DNA from: Gordonia jacobaea | GTDB lineage: Bacteria; Actinomycetota; Actinomycetes; Mycobacteriales; Mycobacteriaceae | Length of the DNA: 64,000 nucleotides | Assembly (NCBI RefSeq): GCF_001186365.1 | Contig: NZ_LDTZ01000013.1 | Location: 186,001-250,000 of the forward strand | Direction of reading: 5' to 3' | Part shown: positions 11,140 to 20,117 of the stretch, in pieces | How the letters are laid out: each line of letters opens with the position of its first letter | Position numbering within the stretch: position 1 is the first letter of the stretch | Notes under the pieces: generated by a model | Told to the model about the DNA's origin: nothing | The model's input: the letters and a program-made list of their open reading frames with translations, nothing else | Database searches by the model: none | Translations under genes and position numbers: made by a program

Positions 11140-11682
11140 TTACGGCGTCTGCTCGGTCGAATTCTTGTCGAGGTGGGCGAGCATGCGTGTGTTGCCGAGG
11201 GTGTTCGGCTTGACGTAGCTCAGGTCGAGGAACTCGGCGACGCCGGTGTCGTACGAGCGGCACATTTCTTCGTAGACCTCGCGGGTGACGGGGGTGCCCT
11301 CGATTTCGCGAAAGCCATGCCTACCGAAGAACGCGGTCTCAAAGGTCAGCACGAACACCCGGGAGAGTTGGAGTTCCCGGGCAACCGACATGAGCTGTCC
11401 CACCAGGAGGTGCCCGATCCCGCGACCGGAGAAGCGGGTGTCGACCGCGACGGTACGTACCTCGCCCAGATCGGCCCAGAGGACGTGCAGCGCGCCGCAA
11501 CCCACCACGACGCCGTCGACCTCGGCCACCCAGAACTCCTGGACCGCCTCGTACAGCGTGACGAGGTTCTTTTCGAGCAGGATTCTGCCCGCGTAGAGGT
11601 CGATGAGCTCCTTGATGCGGGGCACGTCGGACGTGCGGGCGCGTCGAATGAGGGGCACCGTTTCCTGTTCGGCAGTGGGCAC
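11140..11682 (-). CDS. argA: Amino-acid N-acetyltransferase, short actinobacterial type
   Basis: Single-domain GNAT enzyme of 180 residues that acetylates glutamate (or glutamine), the first step of arginine synthesis; I recall the M. tuberculosis counterpart as Rv2747. The acetyl-CoA loop is RFSGRGIGHLLV near residues 83-94, preceded by VRTVAVD. GTG at 11682 is the start; the -10 TAGGCT on the minus strand (11696-11691) ends 8 nt before it, again leaderless. It is divergent from pgsA with 37 bp between start codons, and the two -10 elements lie back to back in that space. Confidence 0.9.
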   Translation of the reverse strand: MPTAEQETVPLIRRARTSDVPRIKELIDLYAGRILLEKNLVTLYEAVQEFWVAEVDGVVVGCGALHVLWADLGEVRTVAVDTRFSGRGIGHLLVGQLMSVARELQLSRVFVLTFETAFFGRHGFREIEGTPVTREVYEEMCRSYDTGVAEFLDLSYVKPNTLGNTRMLAHLDKNSTEQTP

Positions 11683-11719
11683 GGCATCTGAGCCTAGTCG
11701 CGACAGATACGCTAAAGGG

Positions 11720-12460
11720 GTGCGGACTCCCGATCACATCACCGACCCGGTCGATCCGGTGCCGGTGGTCAACATCGCCAATGCGCTGACGGTGTTCCGC
11801 ATTCTGCTGGTTCCCGTGTTCGTCGCGGTGCTCTTCATCGATGGCGGGCACGACACCGTGTGGCGGATCGTCGCCGCGGTCATCTTCGCGGGTGCCGCGT
11901 TCACCGACAGGGTCGACGGCAGGCTCGCCCGCGAACGCGGACTCGTGACGGACTTCGGGAAGATGGCAGATCCGATCGCCGACAAGGCGCTGATCGGTGC
12001 CGCACTCATCGGCCTGTCCATCCTGGGCGATCTGAGCTGGTGGGTAACCGGCATCATTCTGGTCCGTGAGTTGTGGGTGACGCTTCTACGCTTCTGGGTG
12101 ATCCGGTATGCGGTGATTCCGGCCAGTCGGGGCGGCAAGTTGAAAACGTTGCTGCAGTCGGTCGGTATCGGGCTCCTGGTGCTTCCGTTGAACGGTGTAT
12201 GGCACACGATCGCGATGGTGATCATGTGGGCCGCTGTCGTGGTGACCGTCGTGACGGGCGTCGACTACACCTGGCAGGCGCTGCGTGTGCGCGTCCGGGC
12301 CGCTCGGTCGGATTCGACGACCGGTTCGCTACGCAAGGCTCCTGATTCCCGCAAGGCTCCTGATTCCCGCAAGACCTCTGACGATCGCAAGACCTCTGAC
12401 GCACGCAAGGCTCCTGACGTCATTCGTCCTTCGCCGCGCCGCCATTCCGACACCGTGTGA
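11720..12460 (+). CDS. pgsA: CDP-diacylglycerol-glycerol-3-phosphate phosphatidyltransferase PgsA
   Basis: Membrane enzyme making phosphatidylglycerophosphate, precursor of phosphatidylglycerol and cardiolipin. The CDP-alcohol phosphatidyltransferase motif D-x2-DG-x2-AR-x8-G-x3-D-x3-D is complete (begins DRVDGRLAR, ends [11 protein letters not shown]). About five membrane helices follow. I place the start at GTG 11720, 6 nt after TACGCT (11708-11713), rather than further upstream, because upstream residues overlap the argA coding region. The C-terminal 40 residues are a charged tail built from [12 protein letters not shown] repeats, unlike the enzyme core. In total 246 residues. Confidence 0.95.
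   Translation: MRTPDHITDPVDPVPVVNIANALTVFRILLVPVFVAVLFIDGGHDTVWRIVAAVIFAGAAFTDRVDGRLARERGLVTDFGKMADPIADKALIGAALIGLSILGDLSWWVTGIILVRELWVTLLRFWVIRYAVIPASRGGKLKTLLQSVGIGLLVLPLNGVWHTIAMVIMWAAVVVTVVTGVDYTWQALRVRVRAARSDSTTGSLRKAPDSRKAPDSRKTSDDRKTSDARKAPDVIRPSPRRHSDTV
12332..12421 (+). repeat. Five 18-bp tandem repeats in the 3' end of pgsA
   Basis: Five contiguous 18-nt units at 12332, 12350, 12368, 12386 and 12404. The first two are identical (CGCAAGGCTCCTGATTCC). They encode [30 protein letters not shown], a basic/Ser tail after the last membrane helix. The pattern suggests slippage duplication. Confidence 0.9.
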
Positions 12461-12588
12461 TCTGGCGCGGGCCAAGGGTTGGCGCCGCGACGCGCGGACG
12501 AACGGCGTACGGCGACTGTCGGAACTTTGGACTAGTGTCGTGCAGACACACGGGGGACGGTGTGCGAAGTTCGGGATTCGAAGGTTCG

Positions 12589-12614
12589 GGAACGTATCGG
12601 CTGTCTCCGGCGTT
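12589..12614 (+). promoter_or_regulatory. Sigma-E/H-type promoter for clgR
   Basis: GGAAC at 12589-12593 and GTT at 12612-12614 are separated by exactly 18 nt, matching the -35/-10 pattern of extracytoplasmic sigma factors SigE/SigH in mycobacteria. It lies about 50 bp before the clgR start. clgR of M. tuberculosis is known to be SigE-dependent, so the placement fits. Confidence 0.65.
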
Positions 12615-12669
12615 GAAGCCGAACGGACACGAGAGACAGAACACGACACAGACACCGAGAGGAGACTCG

Positions 12670-13014
12670 ATGGCGATGCTCTTGCGCGAGGCGCTTGGCG
12701 ACAGCTTGCGCCGGGTGCGTACCCAGCAAGGCCGAACGCTGCGCGAAGTATCCACCAATGCACGGGTCAGTCTGGGATATCTGTCCGAGGTGGAACGCGG
12801 CCAGAAAGAGGCGTCGAGCGAACTGCTCGCCTCGATCTGTGATGCTCTCGACGTCGAGATCGCCGATCTGCTTCTCGACGTCGGCACGGCCATGCGACCC
12901 GAGGCAGCCGACGCCGATGGGATGGCACTGGCGGGCGAATCGGGTCTCGGTTCCCCGAAGGTCGTCATCCCATCGCCCGACGCCCACCGGACCACTGCGC
13001 TTGCCGCTGCCTGA
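12670..13014 (+). CDS. clgR: Transcriptional activator ClgR
   Basis: Small XRE-type regulator (114 residues) that activates clp protease and, in mycobacteria, pspA-linked envelope-stress genes. The helix-turn-helix spans about residues 12-66: [24 protein letters not shown] is the DNA-binding core. The start at 12670 has AGGAGA 5 nt upstream and begins [11 protein letters not shown] as in relatives; longer upstream readings lack a ribosome site. It is followed by pspA after 191 bp of repetitive DNA. ClgR itself is commonly a Clp substrate; the C-terminal AALAAA-like end (TTALAAA) resembles such degron tails, which is inference. Confidence 0.95.
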   Translation: MAMLLREALGDSLRRVRTQQGRTLREVSTNARVSLGYLSEVERGQKEASSELLASICDALDVEIADLLLDVGTAMRPEAADADGMALAGESGLGSPKVVIPSPDAHRTTALAAA

Positions 13015-13075
13015 CAAGTGCCTGTTTGTCGGTCGGTAGGCGCTAGATTGGATTCAGCACCAACGACAGACCCCT

Positions 13076-13162
13076 CGAATCGGCAAAACCACCCGAATCG
13101 ACAAGACCCGTCGAATCGGTAACCTGGCGAATCGGTAAAGCCGGCGAATCGATAAGACCTGT
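13076..13162 (+). repeat. Five-copy 16-18 bp repeat between clgR and pspA
   Basis: The core CGAATCG recurs at 13076, 13094, 13112, 13128 and 13145, spaced 18, 18, 16 and 17 bp. Copies extend to CGAATCGRYAARACC. The spacing is close to 1.5-1.7 helical turns. It lies in the only spacer between clgR and pspA, so it may hold regulator sites or be a slippage tract. A TAGATT hexamer (13044-13049) upstream may be a -10. Confidence 0.85.
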
Positions 13163-13205
13163 CGGACCGAGGTTCGACGACCGCTGAATGGAGTTGACGA
13201 AGAGC

Positions 13206-14027
13206 ATGGCGAATCCGTTCGTGAAGCTGTGGCGCTACCTGATGGCAGCAGGCAACGCGAAGATCGACGAAAACGCGGATCCGAAGATCCAGATCCAGCA
13301 GGCGATCGAAGACGCTCAGCGTCAGCACCAGGCGCTGTCGCAGCAGGCGGCAGCGGTCATCGGCAACCAGCGTCAGCTCGAGATGAAGCTCAACCGGCAG
13401 CTCGAGGAGATCGAGAAGCTCCAGGCGAATACCCGCCAGGCGCTGACTCTTTCCGATCAGGCGACCGCGGCGGGCGATACGCAGAAGGCCCAGGAGTACA
13501 CGAACGCTGCTGAGGCATTCGCCGCGCAGCTCGTCACTGCGGAGCAGAGCGTCGAAGACCTCAAGGCCCTCCACGATCAGTCGCTGCAGGCCGCGGAGCA
13601 GGCAAAGCACGCAGTCGAACGCAACGCGATGATCCTGCAGCAGAAGCTCGCCGAGCGGTCGAAGCTCCTCAGCCAGCTCGAGCAGGCCAAGATGCAGGAG
13701 CAGGTGTCGGCGTCGCTCAATCAGATGAGCGAACTGTCGGTCCCCGGAAACACCCCGAACCTCGATCAGGTGCGCGACAAGATCGAACGCCGCTACGCCA
13801 ACGCCCTGGGCTCAGCCGAGCTGGCAAAGAACAGCGTTCAGGGGCGCATGCAGGAAGTGCAGCAGGCCAGCGTTCAAATGGCAGGCCATTCTCGCCTCGA
13901 GCAGATCAGGGCCAGCATGAACGGCGGAGCGCTGCCGTCCGGCGGTACCGCGGCCCAGCCCGCCCAGAACGCGGCTCCTGCCCAGCAACCGACGCAGCCC
14001 GCGACCGAGCCCCCCACCAGCAACTGA
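13206..14027 (+). CDS. pspA: PspA/IM30 family phage-shock protein (35 kDa antigen homologue)
   Basis: Peripheral membrane protein that assembles on damaged membranes and protects the proton motive force. The 273 residues begin [14 protein letters not shown], an amphipathic helix, followed by a long coiled coil (about 25-230) rich in Gln, Glu and Ala, and a Pro/Gln/Ala-rich disordered tail (from about 235). The ATG at 13206 matches relatives; the upstream ATG-like start at 13188 would add six residues. It follows clgR, as in the mycobacterial clgR-pspA-Rv2743c-Rv2742c operon as I recall it, but the two other partners are absent; a glycosyltransferase frame begins at its stop codon instead. Confidence 0.95.
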   Translation: MANPFVKLWRYLMAAGNAKIDENADPKIQIQQAIEDAQRQHQALSQQAAAVIGNQRQLEMKLNRQLEEIEKLQANTRQALTLSDQATAAGDTQKAQEYTNAAEAFAAQLVTAEQSVEDLKALHDQSLQAAEQAKHAVERNAMILQQKLAERSKLLSQLEQAKMQEQVSASLNQMSELSVPGNTPNLDQVRDKIERRYANALGSAELAKNSVQGRMQEVQQASVQMAGHSRLEQIRASMNGGALPSGGTAAQPAQNAAPAQQPTQPATEPPTSN

Positions 14028-15226
14028 CGGGTTCACCGCCCCGAGTCGGGATCGTTGCCGGACCAGATGCCGGTCACGCCTTTCCTGCGTTCGCTCTCGC
14101 TGAGCGCTGCCGCGACATCGGCTGGGAAGCCACGGTGTTCACCGGCACGCAGTGGTACGCCGCGGCCGGCAGGCGGGATATCGACATCGCGGAGCTCCCG
14201 GAACTGCGACCAGACGACTCCGACGACGACCTCGACGCGGGGGAGAAGCTGAGCGGACGGGCAGCGCGGATGGCCGTTCGTCTCGCACCTGTGTTGGCGA
14301 GCCGACGGATCGACCTTGTGGTCTCAGATGTCATCACGGTCGCCGGGTCGTGGGCCGCGGAGCTGACCGGGCTACCGTTCGTCGAACTGTCGCCGCACCC
14401 GCTGTATGCGCCGTCGAAGGGTCTGCCGCCGGTCGGCGCAGGTCTGACGCCCGGCCGCGGGTTCCGTGGTCGGTTACGCGATACTGCGATGCGCGCCGCG
14501 AGCAATCGTTCCGTCGCACTCGGCGTACGTCAGCGCGCTGCAGCTCGCCGCGGCATCGGGCTCGGCGATCACGGACCGGCGCCTGCCGCCCGACTGATCG
14601 CGACTCTTCCCGCGTTGGAAGTCTGGCGCCCGGACTGGCCACGCGATACACATCTGGTCGGTCCGCTGCTCTGGGAGCCGACCGACCGCATCTTCGAGCG
14701 GCCGTCGGGCGACGGGCCGCTCATCGTCGTGGCGCCGTCGACCGCGGTCACCGGTTGCGAGGGTCTACTCGACGAGACGCTCGGTGCACTCGGCGCGATC
14801 TCGTCACGTACGCCGGTACGGGCGGTGATCTCCTCCCTCGACCCACCTCCGTCGGACACACTCGCGCGCGCAGGGGCCGCGACGGTGAGCTTCGGACTCG
14901 GTCGCCAGGACGAGTTGCTGGCCGATGCGGATCTCGTGGTCTGCGGTGGTGGACATGGGATGCTCGCGAAGTCGTTGTTGGCCGGTGTCCCGGTCGTTGT
15001 CGTCCCCGGCGGTGGCGATCAGTGGGAACTGGCAAATCGGGTCAGCAGGCAGGGCAGTGGTGTGCTTGTTCGGCCCGCTGACGCGACGGCGATTGCGGAG
15101 GCGATCGAGGCGGTGCTGTGCGATCCGAGCCACGCCGCTGCTGCTGCCCGAGCTCGAGAGTCGGCGAACGCGGTGACCGACCCGACCGACGTGCTGCGCG
15201 ACGTGCTCGCATCGGCGGGAACGTAG
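14024..15226 (+). CDS. MGT/UGT-like glycosyltransferase, apparent CTG start
   Basis: GT-B fold glycosyltransferase of the UGT/MGT type, related to what I recall as Rv2739c; it probably transfers a sugar to a lipid or small molecule. The C-terminal half has [21 protein letters not shown] and [13 protein letters not shown], the nucleotide-sugar site. The N-terminal Rossmann start [20 protein letters not shown] is conserved in the family, so coding must begin before the first GTG at 14135. The frame upstream has no ATG, GTG or TTG; the only plausible codon is CTG at 14024, overlapping the pspA stop (CTGA). I give 400 residues on that reading; translational coupling to pspA is inference. Confidence 0.82.
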   Translation: MTGSPPRVGIVAGPDAGHAFPAFALAERCRDIGWEATVFTGTQWYAAAGRRDIDIAELPELRPDDSDDDLDAGEKLSGRAARMAVRLAPVLASRRIDLVVSDVITVAGSWAAELTGLPFVELSPHPLYAPSKGLPPVGAGLTPGRGFRGRLRDTAMRAASNRSVALGVRQRAAARRGIGLGDHGPAPAARLIATLPALEVWRPDWPRDTHLVGPLLWEPTDRIFERPSGDGPLIVVAPSTAVTGCEGLLDETLGALGAISSRTPVRAVISSLDPPPSDTLARAGAATVSFGLGRQDELLADADLVVCGGGHGMLAKSLLAGVPVVVVPGGGDQWELANRVSRQGSGVLVRPADATAIAEAIEAVLCDPSHAAAAARARESANAVTDPTDVLRDVLASAGT

Positions 15227-15235
15227 GCTGGCCGA

Positions 15236-15430
15236 GTGCGTCTCACGGAGTTCACGGAACTGATGACAACACAGTTCGGGGTGTCGTCGGCTGATGCGAT
15301 CCTGGCCGATCACGTGCTCATCGAGTTCGGTGGCCGGACCGGGGCGCAAGCCATAGAGGACGGCGTCGATCCCCGTGACATCTGGGTGGCGATCTGTCGT
15401 GACTTCGACGTTCCGCGCTCGCTGTGGTGA
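15236..15430 (+). CDS. DUF3046 family small protein
   Basis: A 64-residue protein (MRLTEFTELMTTQFG at the start) typical of DUF3046, found beside recA in mycolata (I recall Rv2738c). Conserved elements are the middle LADHVLIEFGGRTGAQAIEDG region and the C-terminal ICRDFDVPRSLW. No catalytic motif or membrane segment is present and no function is known. GTG at 15236 lies 6 nt after TAGGCT (15224-15229), whose TAG is also the stop of the glycosyltransferase, so the message is probably leaderless. Confidence 0.9.
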   Translation: MRLTEFTELMTTQFGVSSADAILADHVLIEFGGRTGAQAIEDGVDPRDIWVAICRDFDVPRSLW

Positions 15431-15604
15431 TGGGCCACGAAGTGAGTCCGGGGCCGAGGAGTCACACGGTCCAGTCGCGGGTGTAGCGCAGGCCATTGGC
15501 ATTCGCGTAGCCGGCGATCCACATTCCGGCCGATTTTCGCTGTTGTCGCGGCGTGGCCTGTTCGGTGGTGCGAATCGACCTCTGCCCGCGTGTCGCGCTT
15601 GCCG

Positions 15605-15620
15605 TCGAACACTTGTTCGC
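15605..15620. promoter_or_regulatory. LexA (SOS) box of recA
   Basis: TCGAACACTTGTTCGC, palindromic core CGAAC-N4-GTTCG, matches the actinobacterial SOS box. It lies 209 bp before the recA start and about 80 bp upstream of the PafBC-type promoter, so it probably overlaps a separate SOS promoter. Confidence 0.88.
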
Positions 15621-15660
15621 GCCATGCTGTATTCAGTGGAACCACAGCGACCCCGGATGC

Positions 15661-15707
15661 GTCAGAGATTCTGTCAGAACCGTTTTGTCAGACCCGGTTT
15701 TGTCAGA
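15661..15707 (+). repeat. Four GTCAGA direct repeats in the recA promoter
   Basis: GTCAGA occurs at 15661, 15673, 15687 and 15702, spaced 12, 14 and 15 bp; the last three lie in TTTTGTCAGACCCGG-like contexts. The last copy is part of the PafBC-type promoter element, so the others may be extra activator sites or decayed duplications of it. Confidence 0.7.
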
Positions 15708-15722
15708 CCCACCGACTAGCGT
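15700..15722 (+). promoter_or_regulatory. PafBC/RecA-NDp-type promoter of recA
   Basis: TTGTCAGAC (15700-15708), 8 nt, TAGCGT (15717-15722). This is the geometry of the LexA-independent DNA-damage promoter of mycobacteria (TTGTCRGTG-N8-TANNNT) used by the PafBC activator. It would give a recA leader of about 100 nt. Confidence 0.8.
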
Positions 15723-15828
15723 CCAACGCAACATGAAACGAACAACGGCCTCGAAGACAACACGTTCAGCGCGCAGCACGCAGGACGGCACAGACAAACC
15801 TCAACCATCCCGAACAAGGAGAGATCCC

Positions 15829-16872
15829 ATGGCAGCAGCTCCCCAGGACCGCGAGAAGGCTCTCGACCTCGCGCTGGCCCAGATCGACAAGAACTTCGGC
15901 AAGGGTTCTGTGATGCGCCTCGGTGAGGAGAGCAGGCAGCCGATCGAGGTGATCCCGACCGGGTCCATCGCACTCGACGTCGCGCTCGGTATCGGCGGTC
16001 TGCCTCGTGGCCGCGTCGTGGAGATCTACGGCCCTGAGTCGTCGGGTAAGACGACGGTCGCTCTCCACGCGGTGGCCAACGCGCAGGCTGCGGGCGGCAT
16101 CGCCGCATTCATCGACGCCGAGCATGCCCTCGATCCCGACTATGCGGCCAGGCTCGGTGTCGATACCGATGCACTGCTGGTCTCTCAGCCCGACACCGGT
16201 GAGCAGGCTCTGGAGATCGCCGACATGCTGATCCGTTCCGGCGCTCTCGACATCCTGGTCATCGACTCGGTGGCCGCGCTGGTGCCCCGCGCCGAGATCG
16301 AGGGCGAAATGGGCGACAGCCACGTCGGTCTGCAGGCTCGCCTGATGAGCCAGGCGCTGCGCAAGATGACGTCGGCGTTGAGCAGTTCCAAGACCACCGC
16401 GATCTTCATCAACCAGCTCCGCGAGAAGATCGGTGTGATGTTCGGGTCACCCGAGACCACCACGGGCGGCAAGGCACTGAAGTTCTACTCGTCGGTCCGA
16501 CTCGACGTACGTCGTATCGAGACCCTCAAGGACGGCACCGACGCCGTGGGTAACCGCACCCGCGTCAAGGTGGTCAAGAACAAGGTCGCACCGCCGTTCA
16601 AGCAGGCCGAGTTCGACATCCTCTACGGCCAGGGCATCTCCAAGGAGGGCTCACTCATCGACATGGGTGTGGCCGAGGGATTCATCCGCAAGTCCGGCTC
16701 GTGGTTCACCTACGAGGGTGATCAGCTCGGACAGGGCAAGGAGAACGCTCGAAAGTTCTTGTTGGAGAACACCGACATCCGCGACGAGGTCGAGAAGAAG
16801 ATCAAGGAGAAGCTGGGTATCGGTGCGGTCGTCGACGCCGACGACATCGCGCCCGCGCCGGTGGAATTCTGA
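15829..16872 (+). CDS. recA: Recombinase RecA
   Basis: Strand-exchange ATPase of homologous recombination and coprotease for LexA. 347 residues, full length and without an intein. Walker [10 protein letters not shown] lies near residues 66-74, Walker [13 protein letters not shown] near 138-149, and loop L2 ([18 protein letters not shown]) near 205. The ATG at 15829 has AAGGAGAG upstream; earlier in-frame codons have no ribosome site and do not match RecA. It is followed 16 bp later by recX, probably co-transcribed. Control by LexA and a PafBC-type promoter is visible upstream. Confidence 0.99.
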   Translation: MAAAPQDREKALDLALAQIDKNFGKGSVMRLGEESRQPIEVIPTGSIALDVALGIGGLPRGRVVEIYGPESSGKTTVALHAVANAQAAGGIAAFIDAEHALDPDYAARLGVDTDALLVSQPDTGEQALEIADMLIRSGALDILVIDSVAALVPRAEIEGEMGDSHVGLQARLMSQALRKMTSALSSSKTTAIFINQLREKIGVMFGSPETTTGGKALKFYSSVRLDVRRIETLKDGTDAVGNRTRVKVVKNKVAPPFKQAEFDILYGQGISKEGSLIDMGVAEGFIRKSGSWFTYEGDQLGQGKENARKFLLENTDIRDEVEKKIKEKLGIGAVVDADDIAPAPVEF

Positions 16873-16888
16873 TCTGCGCGCATCGCCG

Positions 16889-17446
16889 ATGAGTTCACCC
16901 CATGACCCCGGGGAGCCGAGTGAGTCCACGACGGAGAGGAACGGCCCGTCCGCGTGGGATGTAGCACTCCGGCTCCTCGGGGTTCGTGCTCGCAGCCGTT
17001 CTGAGATGGCTCAGCGTCTGGCGCGCAGAGGATTCGATGCCGACACCGTCGACGAGGTGATGACTCGCCTCGACGCCCACAATCTGCTCGATGACGAGGA
17101 GTTCGCCGCCGAGTGGGTGCAGTCACGCCACACCTACTCGGGGCGAGGGCGCGTCGCGCTGCGGCACGAACTCGCCGCCAAGGGAGTCGACGTCGCGATC
17201 GTGCAGCGAGCGCTCGACGAGATCGATCCCGACGACGAACGCGCCGCGGCCCGCAACCTGGTCGACCGCAAGCTCACACCGACTGTGACCGAGCAGCTTG
17301 TCCACGCCGCGGAAACCAACGACAGATCAGTGCGCGACAAGCACTTTCGACGCCTCGTCGGCATGCTCGTCCGACGCGGCTACCCGCAATCCATGGCGAT
17401 CGACGTCGTCGGCGGGGCGATCGACGAGATCACCTCCGCCGACTGA
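16889..17446 (+). CDS. recX: Regulatory protein RecX
   Basis: Inhibitor of RecA filament growth. 185 residues with the three-helix RecX repeats: SAWDVALRLLGVRARSRSEM, then the LLDDEEFAAEWVQSRHTYSGRG segment, a family hallmark, and a C-terminal LVGMLVRRGYPQSMAIDVV repeat. The ATG at 16889 lies 16 bp after the recA stop. The first 25 residues are a polar extension. The stop faces that of gluD across only 2 nt. Confidence 0.95.
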   Translation: MSSPHDPGEPSESTTERNGPSAWDVALRLLGVRARSRSEMAQRLARRGFDADTVDEVMTRLDAHNLLDDEEFAAEWVQSRHTYSGRGRVALRHELAAKGVDVAIVQRALDEIDPDDERAAARNLVDRKLTPTVTEQLVHAAETNDRSVRDKHFRRLVGMLVRRGYPQSMAIDVVGGAIDEITSAD

Positions 17447-17448
17447 CG

Positions 17449-18357
17449 TCAGGCCCGTGGCTTGGGCGAGGGCACCGGCATGTTCTCCATGGCCGCCTGG
17501 TCGACCTGATCGGCGGGCGGCACGTCGTCGGTGTTACCGCCGCGACCTTGCCGCAGCCTTCGCTCGATGTATGTCGCCAACGACGACAGCGCGAAGTTGA
17601 TGATGATCAGGATGATGGCGATCACGATGAGAACCGGAATGTAGTTGCCGTACCGGGCCGCGGACAGCTGCGCCATGTGAATGATCTCGGAGTAGCCGAT
17701 GACATAACCGAGCGCGGTGTCCTTGAGGGCCACGACCATCTGCGAGATGATCGCAGGCATCATCGCTGTGACGGCCTGCGGGAGCAGAACCGACAGCATC
17801 ATCTGTGTCTTGCGCATACCGAGCGCCTTGGCCGCCTCGGTCTGCCCCGTGGGCAGCGACTTGATGCCCGAGCGCAGGATTTCCGCCATCACCGAGCCGT
17901 TGTAGAGCGTCAGGCCGCAGACCACTGCCGCAAAAGCCAGCTGTGACGACGGCACCACTCCGTACTGGGCGAAGAAGAACCAGAGGAACAGCATCAGGAT
18001 CAGCACGGGAATCGCGCGGAACACCTCGACCAGCACGGTGCACACCCCGCGTACCCAGGCGTGATCCGACAGACGTCCGATGCCGAGAATGGAACCGAGG
18101 ATCAGTGCGAGCACGATCGAGAGCGCTGCCGCGACAAGGGTGCGCCACAGACCGGGAAGGATGTAGCCGGTCCAGGTGCTCCACGTGACGAACGGCTTCC
18201 ACTTCTCGGCGGTGAACTGGTCGTTGCCTGCGAATATCGCGATCACGTACGCGAAGATCGCGACGAGAATCGCGATGAACACGACGGCCACGATCGCGTT
18301 GCGTACGCGCGCACGGGGTCCGGGAGCGTCGTAGAGGACGGTTGCCTTGTCGCTCAT
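17449..18357 (-). CDS. gluD: Amino-acid (glutamate-type) ABC transporter permease GluD
   Basis: Second permease of a polar amino-acid uptake system; 302 residues with about five membrane helices and the permease EAA-like motif ([25 protein letters not shown], residues about 185-208) that contacts the ATPase. The ATG at 18357 overlaps the gluC stop (ATGA), so they are translationally coupled. The cytoplasmic C-terminal tail after the last helix is about 40 residues and polar. The name follows the gluABCD order next to recX that I recall from Corynebacterium glutamicum; the substrate could be glutamate or another acidic/polar amino acid. Confidence 0.9.
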   Translation of the reverse strand: MSDKATVLYDAPGPRARVRNAIVAVVFIAILVAIFAYVIAIFAGNDQFTAEKWKPFVTWSTWTGYILPGLWRTLVAAALSIVLALILGSILGIGRLSDHAWVRGVCTVLVEVFRAIPVLILMLFLWFFFAQYGVVPSSQLAFAAVVCGLTLYNGSVMAEILRSGIKSLPTGQTEAAKALGMRKTQMMLSVLLPQAVTAMMPAIISQMVVALKDTALGYVIGYSEIIHMAQLSAARYGNYIPVLIVIAIILIIINFALSSLATYIERRLRQGRGGNTDDVPPADQVDQAAMENMPVPSPKPRA

Positions 18358-19025
18358 CGCTTGACCGCCCATCGCTTTGCGAGCCAACCGAAGACGGCGC
18401 CCTCACTGAGTGTGATGATCATGAATCCGACGGCGATCACCGCGAAGATGACCAGTAGTTGGTCGGCAAAGGACTCGATCTCCGTTTTCATCAGTGCCGC
18501 GGCTTCGGCGACGCCGATCACGGAGGCGATGGTGGTGTTCTTGGTGAGTGCGATGAGCACGCTGCCCATCGGGCCGATCGTCGCTCGGATCGCCTGCGGG
18601 AGCACGATGATGCCGAACACCTGGGTGAAGGAGAGCCCGAGCGACCGTGCGGCCTCGGCCTGCCCGAGTGGGACGGTGTTGAAACCGGAGCGCAGCGTCT
18701 CGCAGACGAACGTCGACGTATAGACGATGAATGCGAGGACGGCGAGCCAGAAGTTGTTGGTCTTGATGGTCGACGAGAACGTCAGCCCGAGATTCTGATA
18801 CAGCCCGATCGCGGCGAACAGCACGATCAGGGTCAGCGGCGTGTTGCGCACGATGTTGACGTATGTGGTTCCGAAGCCGCGCATCACAGGCACGGGGGAG
18901 ACCCGCATTCCGGCCAGGATGGTCCCCCAGATGAGGGAGCCGATCGCCGACCAGAACGTCAATTGGATCGTCACCCAGAACGCGGGCCACAACTGCGGCC
19001 CCATGTCTTCCCAGAGTTCACTCAC
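18354..19025 (-). CDS. gluC: Amino-acid (glutamate-type) ABC transporter permease GluC
   Basis: First permease of the uptake system, 223 residues, about five membrane helices. The ATPase-contact loop is [25 protein letters not shown] near residues 120-144. Start GTG at 19025 follows AGGAGG with 9 nt spacing; that ribosome site lies just after the gluB stop. Its stop overlaps the gluD ATG. Confidence 0.92.
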   Translation of the reverse strand: MSELWEDMGPQLWPAFWVTIQLTFWSAIGSLIWGTILAGMRVSPVPVMRGFGTTYVNIVRNTPLTLIVLFAAIGLYQNLGLTFSSTIKTNNFWLAVLAFIVYTSTFVCETLRSGFNTVPLGQAEAARSLGLSFTQVFGIIVLPQAIRATIGPMGSVLIALTKNTTIASVIGVAEAAALMKTEIESFADQLLVIFAVIAVGFMIITLSEGAVFGWLAKRWAVKR

Positions 19026-19039
19026 GACTGGTCACCTCC

Positions 19040-20116
19040 TCACTTCAGGCCCGCGGGGCACGGTGTGGACTTCGATTCGAGGAATGCGAGGTCGCCGGGC
19101 TTCGGTGTGAACGCAAACTTCGATCCCGGCTTCTCGGCGCGCTGCTCGATCTGGTTGACGTAGTCGTCGCCGAGGCTTTCGCGCAGTGCGCTGATCCACG
19201 GTGACGGACCGTTGTCGGCGCTTGGCTTCAGCATGGAGTCGAGGGCTTCGTTCACCTTGTTGACCGACTCCGAGTCGCCCTTGGCCAAACCGATCCCGTA
19301 GCGCTCGGTGGAGAACGGCGTTCCCGCCGCCTTCAGAGCTTTCTTGACGCACGCGTCCTTGAGATAGGTCATCTCCACAAGACGGAATTCGCCCTTCCAG
19401 AAGTTGGAGTAGCCCGCGAGGATCGATTCGTCTGTGGTCAGTGCGTCGACCTTGCCCCGACGTAGCGCCTCGACGCATGCGGAGTACGAATCGTATTCCT
19501 GCAGTTCGATATTCGGCAGTTGTGCCTTGACATTCTGGGCTGACGTCGACCCGGTGACCGAGCACAGTTTCTTGCCCTTGCCGAGGTCGGGGAGATTCTG
19601 GATCGACTCGTCGGACTTGCGCACCATGAGTCCCTGATAGGTGATCAGGTACGGGCCGCCGAAGTCGACCTTCTTGGCGCGGTTCTCGTTGATCGAATAG
19701 GTGGCGGCGATCATGTCGACCTCGCCGTGCTCGATCATGGCCTCGCGTCGAGCCGACGGTGTCTCGCGCCACGAGATCTTCGGGTGGGGCACTCCGAGCG
19801 AGTCGGCGATGTGATTGACGACGTACTCGGAGACGGCGGGGTCGAACCCGCTCATGGACTTGTCCGGGTTGTAGATGCCCAGCCCCGGCTGGTCGAACTT
19901 GGTGCCGAGTACCACCTCGCCGCTGCGGATCGAGTCGAGCAGGTTCTTCGGCTCGGTACTTCCGCAGCCCGCGAGGAGCGAGACGAACAGCGCACAGACG
20001 GGGAGAAATACCGTGAGCGCCATGGTTCGTCGGCGCGACCGTTTCCTCGCAGCAGGGGTGTCGACAGCTAGGTGCCCGGAGGCACGCCGACGCGTCGTCG
20101 GCGACGTGTCGGCCAT
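19040..20116 (-). CDS. gluB: Extracellular solute-binding lipoprotein GluB
   Basis: Substrate-binding component of the amino-acid ABC transporter (bacterial extracellular solute-binding family 3). 358 residues with a basic N terminus, hydrophobic segment and lipobox LLAGC (Cys about 51), so it is anchored to the membrane outside the cell. The ligand domain includes SGFDPAVSEYVVN, a family-3 pattern, and ATYSINENRAKKVDFGGPYL near residues 141-160. It starts 1 nt after the gluA stop. An alternative internal ATG (MALTVFLP) would give a shorter, more usual signal peptide. Confidence 0.93.
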   Translation of the reverse strand: MADTSPTTRRRASGHLAVDTPAARKRSRRRTMALTVFLPVCALFVSLLAGCGSTEPKNLLDSIRSGEVVLGTKFDQPGLGIYNPDKSMSGFDPAVSEYVVNHIADSLGVPHPKISWRETPSARREAMIEHGEVDMIAATYSINENRAKKVDFGGPYLITYQGLMVRKSDESIQNLPDLGKGKKLCSVTGSTSAQNVKAQLPNIELQEYDSYSACVEALRRGKVDALTTDESILAGYSNFWKGEFRLVEMTYLKDACVKKALKAAGTPFSTERYGIGLAKGDSESVNKVNEALDSMLKPSADNGPSPWISALRESLGDDYVNQIEQRAEKPGSKFAFTPKPGDLAFLESKSTPCPAGLK

Positions 20117-20117
20117 G

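Larger units (their letters stand above)
15431..15828. other. 398-bp intergenic region upstream of recA
   Basis: No convincing gene lies here. The right half holds the recA control elements listed separately (LexA box, GTCAGA repeats, PafBC-type promoter) and a leader of about 100 nt. In 15431-15604 I see nothing I can name; a minus-strand reading around 15460-15600 has good codon-position GC but no start codon. Confidence 0.7.

Noticed and set aside
15455..15604. Minus-strand frame ending ...[21 protein letters not shown] upstream of recA
   Set aside because: Codon-position GC looks gene-like but the frame has no ATG, GTG or TTG start except an internal ATG giving only 20 codons, and it lies across the recA LexA box.
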